Below are positions 1 to 8,867 of a stretch of 64,000 nt of DNA, piece after piece (position 1 is the first letter of the stretch; the number at the start of each line of letters is the position of its first letter). This DNA is from Leptospira selangorensis (GTDB lineage: Bacteria > Spirochaetota > Leptospiria > Leptospirales > Leptospiraceae), in assembly GCF_004769405.1 (NCBI RefSeq), contig NZ_RQES01000005.1:682001-746000 (forward strand), in the 5' to 3' direction. Position numbers and translations under genes: made by a program. The notes under the pieces were generated by a model that did no database searches, was not told the origin of the DNA, and saw only the letters and a program-made list of their open reading frames with translations.

Positions 1-480
1 AGAACGATCAGTTCCTTGTCTCAAGCGGATCTGCATTCCTTTAGAAACCTTCATATGGGATTCGTATTCCAATTTCATTATCTTCTTCCCGAGTTCACCG
101 CTTTGGAGAATGTTTTGATGCCTGCTTTAAAAGCGGGGAAACTAAAAGAAAAAAGAGAAGATGCGATCCGTCTTTTAAAACGATTCGATTTGGGAGATAA
201 GTTGGATCATATTCCTTCTAAACTTTCCGGAGGGCAGATGCAAAGGGTTTCCATTGCAAGAGCATTAGTAATGAAACCCAGATATCTTTTTGCAGATGAA
301 CCTACAGGTGCTCTGGATTCAGCCAACGCAAAGATTGTAATGGATATCTTTAAGGATATCAATAAGACAGAAGATACTACGGTAATCATGGTCACTCATG
401 ATCCTGATTTCGCTAAATCTGCTAAGAGACAGATCAAACTTGTGGATGGTATGATCTCTAACGGTAAGGGGGAAAAATGA
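1..480 (+). CDS. ABC transporter ATP-binding protein, LolD/MacB-like (5' truncated by window edge)
   Basis: This is the C-terminal part of an ABC ATPase; the frame is open to base 1, so the start and Walker A lie outside the window. Visible in the 159-residue fragment are a Q-loop region ([12 protein letters not shown]), the signature [15 protein letters not shown] near residue 75, Walker B with [12 protein letters not shown] near residue 95, and the H-loop VTHDP near 131. The DEPTGALD wording and short length fit the LolD/MacB/FtsE-like group, which power lipoprotein release or efflux rather than substrate import. The stop overlaps the start of the following TetR gene by 4 bp, so the two are probably co-transcribed. 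The permease would be expected to the left of the window. The exact substrate is unknown. Confidence 0.9.
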   Translation, partial: RTISSLSQADLHSFRNLHMGFVFQFHYLLPEFTALENVLMPALKAGKLKEKREDAIRLLKRFDLGDKLDHIPSKLSGGQMQRVSIARALVMKPRYLFADEPTGALDSANAKIVMDIFKDINKTEDTTVIMVTHDPDFAKSAKRQIKLVDGMISNGKGEK

Positions 481-1040
481 TAGAAAGAATTTTAGAAAGA
501 ACCTTTCTACTTTTTTTGTCCTCCGGTTTTGCTAAAACGAATACGGATCAGATCGCAAAACATATAGGCATTAGTAAAAGAACATTATATAAATATTATG
601 ATACCAAGGATAAACTCATCGATTCCGTTTTCGAGCTGATGAGGTCCAAGGTCCAAACAAAGTTCGATAAGGTTTTGCAGGATAAGGCAAAGGATCCGAT
701 CGATCGTTTAAAGGAGATTTTATTCTTTATTTCGGATCTGGGATCTAAGATGTCCAAAACATTTGCCAAGGACATAGAGATGGTTCGTCCGGATCTATTT
801 ATTACTATGAGAGAGTTCCGAAAGCAAAGGATATTGAGTTTAGCGGACCTTCTTCGGGAAGGACAGAAAGCAGGACAGATACGAAAGGATGTCACACCGG
901 AGCTGACGATCGATATTCTATTGGCTGCAGTGGATGGGATCTTAAATCCGACTTATTTATTCCAAAGTCCTTATTCAAATACGATGGCATTCGACGCGAT
1001 CGTTACCATCTTTTTGGAAGGAGTTCAGGAGAAATATTAA
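477..1040 (+). CDS. TetR/AcrR-family transcriptional regulator
   Basis: A 187-residue protein with the usual TetR size. The N-terminal helix-turn-helix spans roughly residues 12-48 ([19 protein letters not shown], then [12 protein letters not shown]), followed by a helical ligand-binding domain with no recognisable ligand signature. The ATG overlaps the stop of the upstream ABC ATPase gene, so it is likely translationally coupled and may regulate that exporter operon. The 3' end converges on prfB: the two stop codons share the bases around 1037-1040, leaving no room for a terminator between them. No palindromic operator is visible next to the gene; its target may be the promoter of the operon outside the window. 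Confidence 0.88.
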   Translation: MIERILERTFLLFLSSGFAKTNTDQIAKHIGISKRTLYKYYDTKDKLIDSVFELMRSKVQTKFDKVLQDKAKDPIDRLKEILFFISDLGSKMSKTFAKDIEMVRPDLFITMREFRKQRILSLADLLREGQKAGQIRKDVTPELTIDILLAAVDGILNPTYLFQSPYSNTMAFDAIVTIFLEGVQEKY

Positions 1041-2140
1041 AGAGTTTTTAAATAGGCCATGATGAACGGTTCTATATCTCCGTCCATGACAGCTTGTACG
1101 TTCCCAGTTTCCTGATCCGTGCGATGATCTTTCACCATATTATAAGGATGGAATACATAAGAGCGGATCTGACTTCCCCAGGAGATGTCTTTTTTCTCTC
1201 CGGATTTTTTTTCCAGATCGTCTTTTAATCTTTCTTGTTCCAGTTCATAAAGTCTTGCTTTTAACATTTTAAAAGCGGTGTCCCTGTTTTTGATCTGGGA
1301 CCTTTCGTTCTGGCAAGCAACTACGATTCCGCTTGGAATATGAGTGATACGAACTGCGGAGTCGGTCGTGTTAACGTGCTGTCCACCGGCACCGGAAGAA
1401 CGATACACATCCACTCTGATATCTTTATCTTCTATTTTGATATCTATATCATCATCTAACTCAGGACTCACGTGAACGGATACGAAGGAAGTATGTCTAC
1501 GTTTGTTTGCGTCGAAAGGAGAGATCCTAACCAAACGATGAACTCCATTCTCACATTTCATAAATCCGTAAGCAAAATCGCCTATCACGTGTATGGTGGC
1601 ATTTTTGATCCCAGCACCGTCTCCCTCTTGGAAGTCCACAACGCTATACTGGTATCCTTTTTTATCGAAATATTTCAGATACATTCTGAAAAGCATCTCT
1701 GCCCAGTCCTGGCTTTCTGTTCCACCTGCACCCGGATGGATATTTAAGAAGGCAGGTTTCATATCTTCCGGTTCGTTTAACGCGCCTAAAAGTTCTAGTC
1801 TTTCGAATTCGGACTTTAATCTTTGGTATTCGGAGCTGAGTTCGTCTACTCCATCTTCTCCCTTTTCATCGAATATGAGCTCAACTAAATCAGGAAAATC
1901 TAATATATCTCTTCTGATATTGACCCAAGGTTCCAGTTTTCTTTCTAATTCTGTTTTTCTTTGGCTGATCGATTTTGCTTGGTCAGGATTATCCCAAAAA
2001 GTGGGCTCTGCGATACGATCATTATATGATTTTAGCTGGTCCTGGTCTTTATCCAGGTTCAAAAGTTTCCAGCGATTTAAAAAGTTCTCTTGAAGTTCTT
2101 TAGAAAGGCGCTTCAGTTCCTTGGCGTTCTTAACTTCCAT
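1037..2140 (-). CDS. prfB: Peptide chain release factor 2
   Basis: RF2 recognises UGA/UAA stop codons and triggers peptidyl-tRNA hydrolysis. The 367-residue product has the full family length, with the coiled N-terminal domain, the codon-recognition tripeptide SPF (in [18 protein letters not shown], around residue 207) that separates RF2 from RF1, and the catalytic GGQ ([19 protein letters not shown], around residue 253). Many bacteria control prfB by a +1 programmed frameshift at an in-frame UGA near codon 26. Here the frame is continuous from ATG, so that autoregulation is absent. No strong Shine-Dalgarno is seen upstream (TATATTTTATTGGACCGAA before ATG). The gene converges with the TetR gene and its stop overlaps it. 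Confidence 0.97.
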   Translation of the reverse strand: MEVKNAKELKRLSKELQENFLNRWKLLNLDKDQDQLKSYNDRIAEPTFWDNPDQAKSISQRKTELERKLEPWVNIRRDILDFPDLVELIFDEKGEDGVDELSSEYQRLKSEFERLELLGALNEPEDMKPAFLNIHPGAGGTESQDWAEMLFRMYLKYFDKKGYQYSVVDFQEGDGAGIKNATIHVIGDFAYGFMKCENGVHRLVRISPFDANKRRHTSFVSVHVSPELDDDIDIKIEDKDIRVDVYRSSGAGGQHVNTTDSAVRITHIPSGIVVACQNERSQIKNRDTAFKMLKARLYELEQERLKDDLEKKSGEKKDISWGSQIRSYVFHPYNMVKDHRTDQETGNVQAVMDGDIEPFIMAYLKTL

Positions 2141-2221
2141 TTCGGTCCAATAAAATATATAATATTAATCTAATTTGCAAATTTACGGATGTGCAGTCCG
2201 AGATTGTCCTGTAAAGGAGAG

Positions 2222-3067
2222 TTATCGAAAGAGGAAATCTTCGCTTTCTTCTCTGGCTTCTTCCCAACTAAATACTGTGTCTCTGAGTTGAGGAGTGTTT
2301 CCTTCTACCGTGGAGACAAGCTGGTATTCTTCCTTTCTGCCAAATTCTTCCGGGAGTCGTTTTAGGACAAGTTTTCCGGAGCGGATCAGATCCAAAACAT
2401 GCAGTAGGAACGGGTCTCTTTCGGAACGTTGAAGTTCCTTCATGGAAGAATAAAAAGGCATGATCCCTTTATAAAACCAATCTACTGTTTCGTTTTTGCC
2501 CGGAGCCCAAAGTTGGTCCAATCGAATGGATTCCTCTTGGACTAAACTTTTACCTTGGAAAGGTTTTTGCAGATGTCTGCATTGGAAATATAGTTCGTGA
2601 TTTATCTCGCGAGGAAAGGTTCTGCCGTATCCTGCGCCGATCCATTCTAACCATGCCTTCTTTTCTTTGCTCGGAAGCGCAGGTATCAATGCGAATAAGT
2701 AGTTTTGGTTTCGGAACACTCTTGATTGAGCTAAAAAATCCAAAACTTCGTATGGGATCATATAATGACCGGCCTGCCATTCGATTACGACCGGAACATT
2801 TTCCACATCCAAGTATTCGTCAGGAGTTTCCTTTTGGACCACATCACCGAATTGAGTGAGTATATAAATAAAAGATAATAGTTCTCTTCGTGTCATGGAA
2901 CGGATCAGAGTATCCGAATCCAGTTTTTGTTTTAAGGAAGCACGAATTAGATTATATTGTTCTAAAGGATATTGATGAGGGGATAGAATGATCCCTAAAT
3001 GTTTTTCTAATTTGCGAAGGTTCGACCTTTCGACTAAATCGATATTTCCAGAAACTAGAAAAGGCAT
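2222..3067 (-). CDS. Conserved hypothetical protein
   Basis: A 281-residue soluble protein with no signal peptide or membrane segment and no motif I can assign. It is rich in charged and aromatic residues; the middle section has repeated tryptophans ([32 protein letters not shown]). Its ATG begins 4 bases after the purD stop, so it is almost certainly co-transcribed with purD and probably valS. That linkage does not by itself tell its role. A possible helical helper or regulator fold is speculation. Conservation among leptospires is suspected but not shown here. Confidence 0.75.
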   Translation of the reverse strand: MPFLVSGNIDLVERSNLRKLEKHLGIILSPHQYPLEQYNLIRASLKQKLDSDTLIRSMTRRELLSFIYILTQFGDVVQKETPDEYLDVENVPVVIEWQAGHYMIPYEVLDFLAQSRVFRNQNYLFALIPALPSKEKKAWLEWIGAGYGRTFPREINHELYFQCRHLQKPFQGKSLVQEESIRLDQLWAPGKNETVDWFYKGIMPFYSSMKELQRSERDPFLLHVLDLIRSGKLVLKRLPEEFGRKEEYQLVSTVEGNTPQLRDTVFSWEEAREESEDFLFR

Positions 3068-3071
3068 AAAC

Positions 3072-4343
3072 TTAAAGAGCTTTACTCGCGATATCTTTAC
3101 GGAAGAAGGTTTTGGAAATTTTAAAACCGCTTAGATAAGAATAAACCTTATCCACAGATTCTTTTAAGTCCTTACCGTATGAAGAGATTCCTAGAATTCT
3201 TCCACCTGTTGATATTAAGTTTCCATCCTTTTTTGAAGTGCCAGCATGAAAAACTACCAGATCTTTACTATTTGTTTCAGGTAAATTTAAAGGAATATTC
3301 TTTTCATAGGAATCGGGGTAACCTTCCGCGGCCAAAACGACTACGGTAGATGCTCCGGGTTTCAAACCTATTTTTACGTCTCCAAGTGCCCCTTTGGCAG
3401 ATGCTTGGAAAATTTCGAGTAAGTCACCTTCTAACATTGGTAACACGCATTGTGTCTCAGGGTCACCGAATCTACAATTGAACTCTACAACTCTAGGATT
3501 TCCTTTTGTATCTATCATTAATCCGGCATATAGAAGACCTTTGTAAGGATTTCCTTTCTTGCGGAAAATCTCGAATACGGGTTGGAAAACCAGAGTATTC
3601 ACTTTTTCTAATGTTTCTTTAGTGACGATCGGGGCGGGACAGTATGCGCCCATGCCGCCTGTATTCGGTCCTTGGTCTCCGTCATACGCTCTTTTATGAT
3701 CCTGGGCAGCAGGAAGAGTGAAATAAGTATTTCCGTCGCTGATCGCAAAGATAGAAGCTTCTTGTCCTTCCATGAACTCTTCTATAACAACTCTGGATCC
3801 ACTTTTTCCGAATTTATTATCTAAAAAGATCTCTTTTAGCGCATGTGTCGCCTGGGAAAGTTCGGTGCAAACGGTTACACCTTTGCCCGCAGCAAGACCA
3901 TCTGCCTTGATTACGATCGGCGCTCCTTCTTTTTGAACATAAGAATATGCTGATTCATAATTTTCGAACGAAGCATACTTTGCGGTAGGGACTCCGGCTT
4001 CTATCATTAAGGATTTTGCAAATTCTTTTGAACCTTCTATCTGGGCGCAATAGGCAGAAGGTCCGAAAACCGGAACTCCTATCTCTGCCAACCAGTCTCC
4101 GATCCCGTCTACTAACGGATCTTCCGGACCGACTACCACTAAATCATATTCATTTTTTTGAATGAAACTTTGAACGGATGATTTGCTCTTTAAATCGAAA
4201 GAATTCGGAGCTAAAACCTCGGAATCAGGAAAACCTCCGTTACCTGGAAAAACATGTAATTGACTGAGTTTAGGGGACTGGCGAAGTTTATAAGCAATAG
4301 CGCTTTCACGACCACCAGAGCCGATTAAAAGGATCTTAGACAT
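3072..4343 (-). CDS. purD: Phosphoribosylamine--glycine ligase (GAR synthetase)
   Basis: Joins phosphoribosylamine and glycine using ATP, the second step of de novo purine synthesis in the cytoplasm. At 423 residues it matches monofunctional bacterial PurD. Seen in order: the N-domain start [16 protein letters not shown], the ATP-grasp segment ([17 protein letters not shown] near residue 145), the strongly diagnostic [19 protein letters not shown] near 215, the metal-binding region [12 protein letters not shown] near 285, and the C-terminal lid. It sits between valS (29 bp upstream on the same strand) and the hypothetical gene 4 bp downstream, forming a tight leftward operon. No purine-type riboswitch is visible upstream. 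Confidence 0.97.
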   Translation of the reverse strand: MSKILLIGSGGRESAIAYKLRQSPKLSQLHVFPGNGGFPDSEVLAPNSFDLKSKSSVQSFIQKNEYDLVVVGPEDPLVDGIGDWLAEIGVPVFGPSAYCAQIEGSKEFAKSLMIEAGVPTAKYASFENYESAYSYVQKEGAPIVIKADGLAAGKGVTVCTELSQATHALKEIFLDNKFGKSGSRVVIEEFMEGQEASIFAISDGNTYFTLPAAQDHKRAYDGDQGPNTGGMGAYCPAPIVTKETLEKVNTLVFQPVFEIFRKKGNPYKGLLYAGLMIDTKGNPRVVEFNCRFGDPETQCVLPMLEGDLLEIFQASAKGALGDVKIGLKPGASTVVVLAAEGYPDSYEKNIPLNLPETNSKDLVVFHAGTSKKDGNLISTGGRILGISSYGKDLKESVDKVYSYLSGFKISKTFFRKDIASKAL

Positions 4344-4372
4344 AATATTTCACCGCGGTTTAGTCCGAAAAA

Positions 4373-7021
4373 TTAACCTAGTTTTTCCAAACCTTTTTGG
4401 AGAACTTCTTTTTTATCACGGACAGTTTTGAGTTTTTCTTTTTCTTTTTCGATCACATCCGGATTCGCTTTTGCGATGAAGTTCTCGTTTCCTAATTTGG
4501 AAGCGAGTTTCTCTTCTTCTTGGATCAATTTCTGCAATTCTTTGTCTATACGTGCTCTTTCTTTTTCGAAGTCTATCATTCCTGCTAATGGAAGAATTAC
4601 TTCTCCGAAACGGAATGCTCCAACCGAGTCCGTTTTTTCTCCGGTATAGTTTGCATTCACTTCTATACTTTCTAAACGAGCTAACTGTAAGATAGAGAAC
4701 TCAAAGTCTTTTACTGCAGAAGTAACTAAAGATTCTGAAGATTTCAAGATCACTTTACATTTTTTATCTAATGGAACACCATTCTCCGCTCTTTGAACAC
4801 GGATTTGGGTTACTACATCTTGCAGAATAATCGTTTTTTGAACGCCTTCATCGCCGGCGGAAACATTATAAGATATTGGAAAAGGAGTTTGGATCAAAAA
4901 ATCTCCTTCGCTAAATACTTCGTAAATTTCTTCGGTTAAGAAAGGCATAAAAGGATGAAGAAGTCCTAATGCTTTAATTAGAATACTTGCAAGTACTTGT
5001 TTTGCGATCTCTTGAGATTCTTCGCCGAGTTTGCCGTAAATTCGCGGTTTAACTAACTCGATATACCAGTCGCAGAAATCTCCCCAAACAAAATCATATA
5101 TTTGAGAAGCCATTTCAAAAAACAGAAATTTGGAATATGCTTTTTCGTAATTCGCAAGAGTTTCGTTGAATCTATGAAGGACCCATTTGTCCATCGGTTC
5201 TAATTTAGAACCATACTTAGATTCCAGATCTTCTAATTTCCAATCTGCATCCATATTCATAAGAATAAAACGACTGGAGTTCCAGATCTTATTACAGAAA
5301 GAACGATAACCGTCTAATCTGCTTTCATCAAAAAGAACATCTTTTGCTTCCGGTAAAGTAGCAGCTAAGAAGAAACGGAAAGAATCGGTTCCGTACTTAT
5401 TCATCATGTCCAAAGGATCGATAACGTTTCCTATGGATTTAGAAAACTTCTTACCTTCTTTATCTCTTACTAATCCGTGGATAATAACTTTTTGGAAAGG
5501 AGCCTTACCTAGAAACTTCTTTCCCATCATGATCATTCTGGCTACCCAGAAGAATATAATATCGAATCCGGTTACAAGAACGGAAGTAGGATAGAATTTT
5601 TTAAGATCTTCCGTATTCTCTGGCCAACCTAAGGTGGAGAATGGCCAAAGTTGAGAAGAGAACCAAGTATCTAAAACATCAGTTTCTTGTTCCACTTCTG
5701 TGGAATTACATTTAGGACAGTTGTGAATATTAGTCTCAGAAACTTCTATATGCTTACAGTTTTTGCAATGATATGCAGGGATACGATGTCCCCACCATAA
5801 CTGGCGAGAAATACACCAATCTCTAATATTGTTCATCCACTCGTAGAAAGTTTTTTCCCAAAGTTTAGGAACAAACTCGGTTTCTCCGGATTGAACTGCT
5901 TGGATCGCAAGTTCAGCCAAAGGTTTCATTTTACAGAACCACTGAGTAGATAAATAAGGTTCTATAATTTCTCCACCTCTGGAGTTATGACCGATAGAAT
6001 GAGTATGCTCTTCTATCTTTTCTACCAGACCAAGAGCTTGCAGATCATCGATTACTTTTTTACGAGCTACGAATCTTTCTAATCCTGCATATTTTCTTGC
6101 GTTCTCATTCAGGGTCGCATTAGGATTCATTACTAATAATGGTTTAAGCCCTAATCTTTGTCCAGCTTCGAAGTCGTTCGGATCATGAGCCGGAGTGATC
6201 TTAACCAAACCGGATCCGAATTCTTTATCTACGAAAGAATCGAATAGGAGAGGGATCTTTCTATCTGTCAGTGGGAGTTCCAACTCCGCACCTTTTAAAG
6301 ATTTATATCTTTCGTCATCCGGATGAGCCGCAACTGCAACGTCTCCGAACATAGTTTCAGGTCTTGTAGTAGCAACGATCAGATATTTGCCTGGTTGGCC
6401 GACAATAGGATAACGAAGATGATAAAGTTTCCCTTTCACTTCTCTATGCTCTACTTCCAGATCGGAAATAGCAGTCAGAGTTTTAGGACACCAGTTGATG
6501 ATCCTTTCTCCTCTGTATATTAAACCTTCATCATATAATGTTTTGAAAACTTTGAAAACAGCTTTGGACAACCCTTCGTCCATGGTGAATCTGGAACGAG
6601 ACCAATCTACGGATTCTCCCAAAAGCTTTTGTTGGTTTTGGATCATTCCACCTGAATGTTCCTTCCATTCCCAAACTTTCTTTTCGAATTCTTCTCTTGT
6701 GAAGTCCGTTCTCTTTTTGCCTTCTTTCGCAAGTTCCCTTTCTACAACTACTTGAGTAGCAATCCCCGCATGGTCAGTGCCCGGAACCCAAAGAGCGGAT
6801 TTACCTTTTTTACGTTCAATACGGGTCAGAATATCTTGGATAGTATGATTGAGTGCGTGACCAATATGAAGGCTTCCGGTCACGTTAGGAGGAGGAAGGA
6901 CGATGGTAAAAGATTCCCCTGCTTTGAGGTTTGGCTCAAAACTTTTTTCCTTCTCCCAGAGAGAGATCCATTTCGGTTCTACGCTGGTAGGTTCGTAGCG
7001 ATCGCTGATTTGTTTCTTCAT
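4373..7021 (-). CDS. valS: Valyl-tRNA synthetase
   Basis: Charges tRNA-Val; class I synthetase with an editing domain. The 882-residue length is normal. The HIGH motif appears as [17 protein letters not shown] near residue 52, and the KMSKS loop as [16 protein letters not shown] near residue 530. Two zinc-type cysteine pairs (CKNC and CPKC) lie near 417-441, and the CP1 editing domain holds [15 protein letters not shown] near 217. The C-terminal tail from about 810 is a lysine/glutamate-rich coiled coil typical of ValRS. It is the first gene of the leftward run valS-purD-hypothetical. About 160 bp upstream contains a terminator for the preceding DUF1801-like gene. Confidence 0.98.
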   Translation of the reverse strand: MKKQISDRYEPTSVEPKWISLWEKEKSFEPNLKAGESFTIVLPPPNVTGSLHIGHALNHTIQDILTRIERKKGKSALWVPGTDHAGIATQVVVERELAKEGKKRTDFTREEFEKKVWEWKEHSGGMIQNQQKLLGESVDWSRSRFTMDEGLSKAVFKVFKTLYDEGLIYRGERIINWCPKTLTAISDLEVEHREVKGKLYHLRYPIVGQPGKYLIVATTRPETMFGDVAVAAHPDDERYKSLKGAELELPLTDRKIPLLFDSFVDKEFGSGLVKITPAHDPNDFEAGQRLGLKPLLVMNPNATLNENARKYAGLERFVARKKVIDDLQALGLVEKIEEHTHSIGHNSRGGEIIEPYLSTQWFCKMKPLAELAIQAVQSGETEFVPKLWEKTFYEWMNNIRDWCISRQLWWGHRIPAYHCKNCKHIEVSETNIHNCPKCNSTEVEQETDVLDTWFSSQLWPFSTLGWPENTEDLKKFYPTSVLVTGFDIIFFWVARMIMMGKKFLGKAPFQKVIIHGLVRDKEGKKFSKSIGNVIDPLDMMNKYGTDSFRFFLAATLPEAKDVLFDESRLDGYRSFCNKIWNSSRFILMNMDADWKLEDLESKYGSKLEPMDKWVLHRFNETLANYEKAYSKFLFFEMASQIYDFVWGDFCDWYIELVKPRIYGKLGEESQEIAKQVLASILIKALGLLHPFMPFLTEEIYEVFSEGDFLIQTPFPISYNVSAGDEGVQKTIILQDVVTQIRVQRAENGVPLDKKCKVILKSSESLVTSAVKDFEFSILQLARLESIEVNANYTGEKTDSVGAFRFGEVILPLAGMIDFEKERARIDKELQKLIQEEEKLASKLGNENFIAKANPDVIEKEKEKLKTVRDKKEVLQKGLEKLG

Positions 7022-7100
7022 AGCCTTCGTTCGGATAGAATTTTCCGTCGGAGGGTGAGGTCAAGTCGTACTGATCCCGTAATTAAAAGAGAATACTAAT

Positions 7101-7132
7101 AAAAAAGGCCATAGAGTCTATTCTATGGCCTT
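7101..7132 (-). terminator. Rho-independent terminator for the DUF1801-like gene
   Basis: A perfect 11-bp stem (AAGGCCATAGA at 7105-7115 and TCTATGGCCTT at 7122-7132) with a 6-nt loop. On the minus strand it is followed by a run of six T (7101-7106), so it ends transcription leaving the gene at 7185-7565 before valS. Confidence 0.88.
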
Positions 7133-7184
7133 AAAACATAAAGATCTGTTTTATAACGAGGTATTTAGAGAGAGGTTTCTTTCC

Positions 7185-7565
7185 TTATTGTAAGGTCTTT
7201 TTGAGCAGTGTTTTCAAATAAGAAGAAGGGAACTTCTCTTTATCCTTGATCAACACACAGTTCTTGCCATTTTCCGATTTCGGATACTTGGCACGAAATG
7301 CTCTTACAAAAGATTCTTCACAGAAATAGATAGAAAGATGACTTTTATGGTTCGAGAATGCGACCCATCGCCCATTCCTTTCAAAAGTAGGCATACCATA
7401 TTTCAAACTTTCTCTAAGATCCGAAAATTCTTCTCGGATCGAATCCACCAAATCCTGTAATTTTTCACTCCTTACGGAAGGAGTTCTTTCTAAATAGTCC
7501 TCCACATCTGGATTTGAATTTGAATCCAATCTAGGAAGTGTGGGAACTAAAGCATAAAGTAGCAT
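7185..7565 (-). CDS. DUF1801 / YdhG-like protein
   Basis: A 126-residue cytosolic protein resembling the DUF1801 (YdhG-type) family. The family core is visible as LRESLKYGMPTFERNGRWVA followed by FSNHKSHLSIYF and a C-terminal KFPSSYLKTLLKK. Family members are small alpha/beta proteins, some proposed as iron-binding frataxin-like chaperones; that function is not shown here. The chosen ATG at 7565 has AGGA about ten bases upstream. It lies 33 bp downstream of a TetR gene on the same strand and is followed by a strong terminator, so the pair probably forms a short unit controlled by the TetR operators upstream. Confidence 0.75.
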   Translation of the reverse strand: MLLYALVPTLPRLDSNSNPDVEDYLERTPSVRSEKLQDLVDSIREEFSDLRESLKYGMPTFERNGRWVAFSNHKSHLSIYFCEESFVRAFRAKYPKSENGKNCVLIKDKEKFPSSYLKTLLKKTLQ

Positions 7566-7598
7566 ATATTTGTCCTAGGGGCAGGACCCTTTTTTCAC

Positions 7599-8336
7599 TT
7601 AACCTGCGTTCGCAACCAATGGTAAAGGTTCCAAGCTTGGGGCCGAAACCGCACCACCTTTGAAAAGTTGAGCGAGTTCGCTCCAATCTTCTCTGCTAAA
7701 ATAATCTAATCCGCCATCCGGGCAACCGAGCAGATCTTCTATCGTTTTGTGATAAGAAAGCATCAAGTCGTATAGATCGGCCTCGGATTCTTTACTTCTT
7801 CCTAAAAGATAGAAAGCAACTTTTTCACCTAAAGCATCGCTTAGGTCAAAAATAATGGAAGTCAAGTGATCTGCTCTCAATTCACTTCTGAGTGATCCGT
7901 CCTGCTGGCCTTCTACTATCAAAGAAGCAAATAATGGAAAACTTAAATCCACGGATTTGCGTCGTATCTTATCTCTCAATTGAAGATTGCTTGCGGAGAA
8001 AAGGGATTCCAGAAGGAAGCGAACTTCTTCCGATTTGCCTTTTTTCCAGTTTCTTGCAACAATGAGTGCTCTGCGGAGTTTATCCAGGCCGCTGCCTTCT
8101 GATCCTAAATCTCCAATCTCTGCTTGCATAGCCGCATGTGCTTCTTTTGCAAATTGCACGGCGATCTCTTCCAGAAGTTCTTCTTTGGATTGAAAATGGT
8201 GATAAAAGGTGCCTTTAGCTATATCTAAAGCGGATAGAATATCCTGAATGGATGTGGTTTCGTACCCTTTTTCGAAGAATAGCCTTCTGGATTCGTTTAG
8301 AATTCTTTCTTTTGTGGAGATTTTCGCTGGGATCAT
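7599..8336 (-). CDS. TetR/AcrR-family transcriptional repressor
   Basis: A 245-residue regulator, slightly longer than usual. The TetR N-terminal HTH is clear at residues 8-55 (TKERILNESRRLFFEKGYET, then IQDILSALDIAKGTFYHHF and QSKEELLEEIAV). The rest is helical with an alanine/proline-rich end and no recognised ligand site. Upstream lies an unusual cluster of four dyads of type ACCGAC-N-GTCGGT, three of which overlap a plausible promoter, so it almost certainly represses its own transcription. The DUF1801-like gene follows in the same direction. The regulated efflux or metabolic gene, if any, is not evident; the divergent neighbour is a subtilisin-like protease. Confidence 0.9.
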   Translation of the reverse strand: MIPAKISTKERILNESRRLFFEKGYETTSIQDILSALDIAKGTFYHHFQSKEELLEEIAVQFAKEAHAAMQAEIGDLGSEGSGLDKLRRALIVARNWKKGKSEEVRFLLESLFSASNLQLRDKIRRKSVDLSFPLFASLIVEGQQDGSLRSELRADHLTSIIFDLSDALGEKVAFYLLGRSKESEADLYDLMLSYHKTIEDLLGCPDGGLDYFSREDWSELAQLFKGGAVSAPSLEPLPLVANAG

Positions 8337-8354
8337 GGGGGTTCCTCCTGCTAA

Positions 8355-8416
8355 ACCGACGGTCGGTATAGACCGTTAGTCGGTTTTGACAATACATCCG
8401 ACTATGCGTCGGTCAA
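8355..8416 (-). promoter_or_regulatory. TetR promoter with three overlapping operator dyads
   Basis: On the minus strand a -35 box TTGACC (8411-8416) and -10 box TATTGT (8389-8394) are 16 bp apart. A dyad CCGAC-N5-GTCGG (8398-8412) covers the spacer and -35. ACCGTTAGTCGGT (8372-8384) and ACCGACGGTCGGT (8355-8367) lie just downstream. This is the layout expected for autorepression by the TetR protein encoded at 7599-8336. Confidence 0.75.
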
Positions 8417-8498
8417 ACATATTTCAAAACATCGGCCAAAAAAATCAACAAAGGAAACAAATAAAATGAAAAATGTTTCCTGACTTTCTGGCGGAAAA

Positions 8499-8511
8499 AC
8501 CGACAGTCGGT
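8499..8511. promoter_or_regulatory. Fourth TetR-type operator dyad
   Basis: ACCGACAGTCGGT, followed directly by another CGGT half-site. It matches the ACCGACGGTCGGT site at 8355-8367 but sits 87 bp beyond the others, away from the visible TetR promoter. It may be an auxiliary looping site or control a rightward transcript in 8512-8867. Confidence 0.6.
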
Positions 8512-8867
8512 CGGTCCCCTATAACTTCGAGGGATCTGCGCCGGAATCTAAATTCCGCGTCGCCTCCAAAAAACACGCCGCCTTGGGCTGGGAACGTTAG
8601 ACGAAATTTAGTTCCGGATATATATTCCGTAATTATAATATTTGTTTTTAAATCCGGGTTTCTCTCCTGATTTGTGTAAAGACATAGTTCCCCATTTGGG
8701 GTATGGTTTTTAGAAAATTTTCGAAATGTTTCGTCTACCGTATGTTTTTGGCCTTCATTTTTTCGAAAACGGTCTTTTCTTCCATGAATTTGTCTCAAAT
8801 ATAGTGAATATACATATACTTAGAAAGCCCTATTGGGATCGAAAGGCTTACGAATATCGAGGTGGGT
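8512..8867. other. Non-coding leader region of the protease gene
   Basis: About 350 bp with no convincing gene; short frames on both strands have no start context or protein-like composition. It holds small dyads (CGGAAT-CTAA-ATTCCG at 8542-8557, and CCCC-ATTT-GGGG near 8690) and an AT-rich tract. It probably carries the promoter and a long 5' leader of the protease gene at 8868. Confidence 0.5.

Noticed and set aside
1593..2093. 166-codon frame opposite prfB
   Set aside because: Lies wholly antisense to a strongly conserved gene, serine-rich low-complexity translation, no ribosome site.
6656..7099. 147-codon frame antisense to the start of valS
   Set aside because: Complement of the conserved valS N-terminus; no protein-family resemblance.
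8445..8798. 117-codon leftward frame in the TetR-protease gap
   Set aside because: No ribosome site, overlaps operators, and translation lacks recognisable domain or balanced composition.
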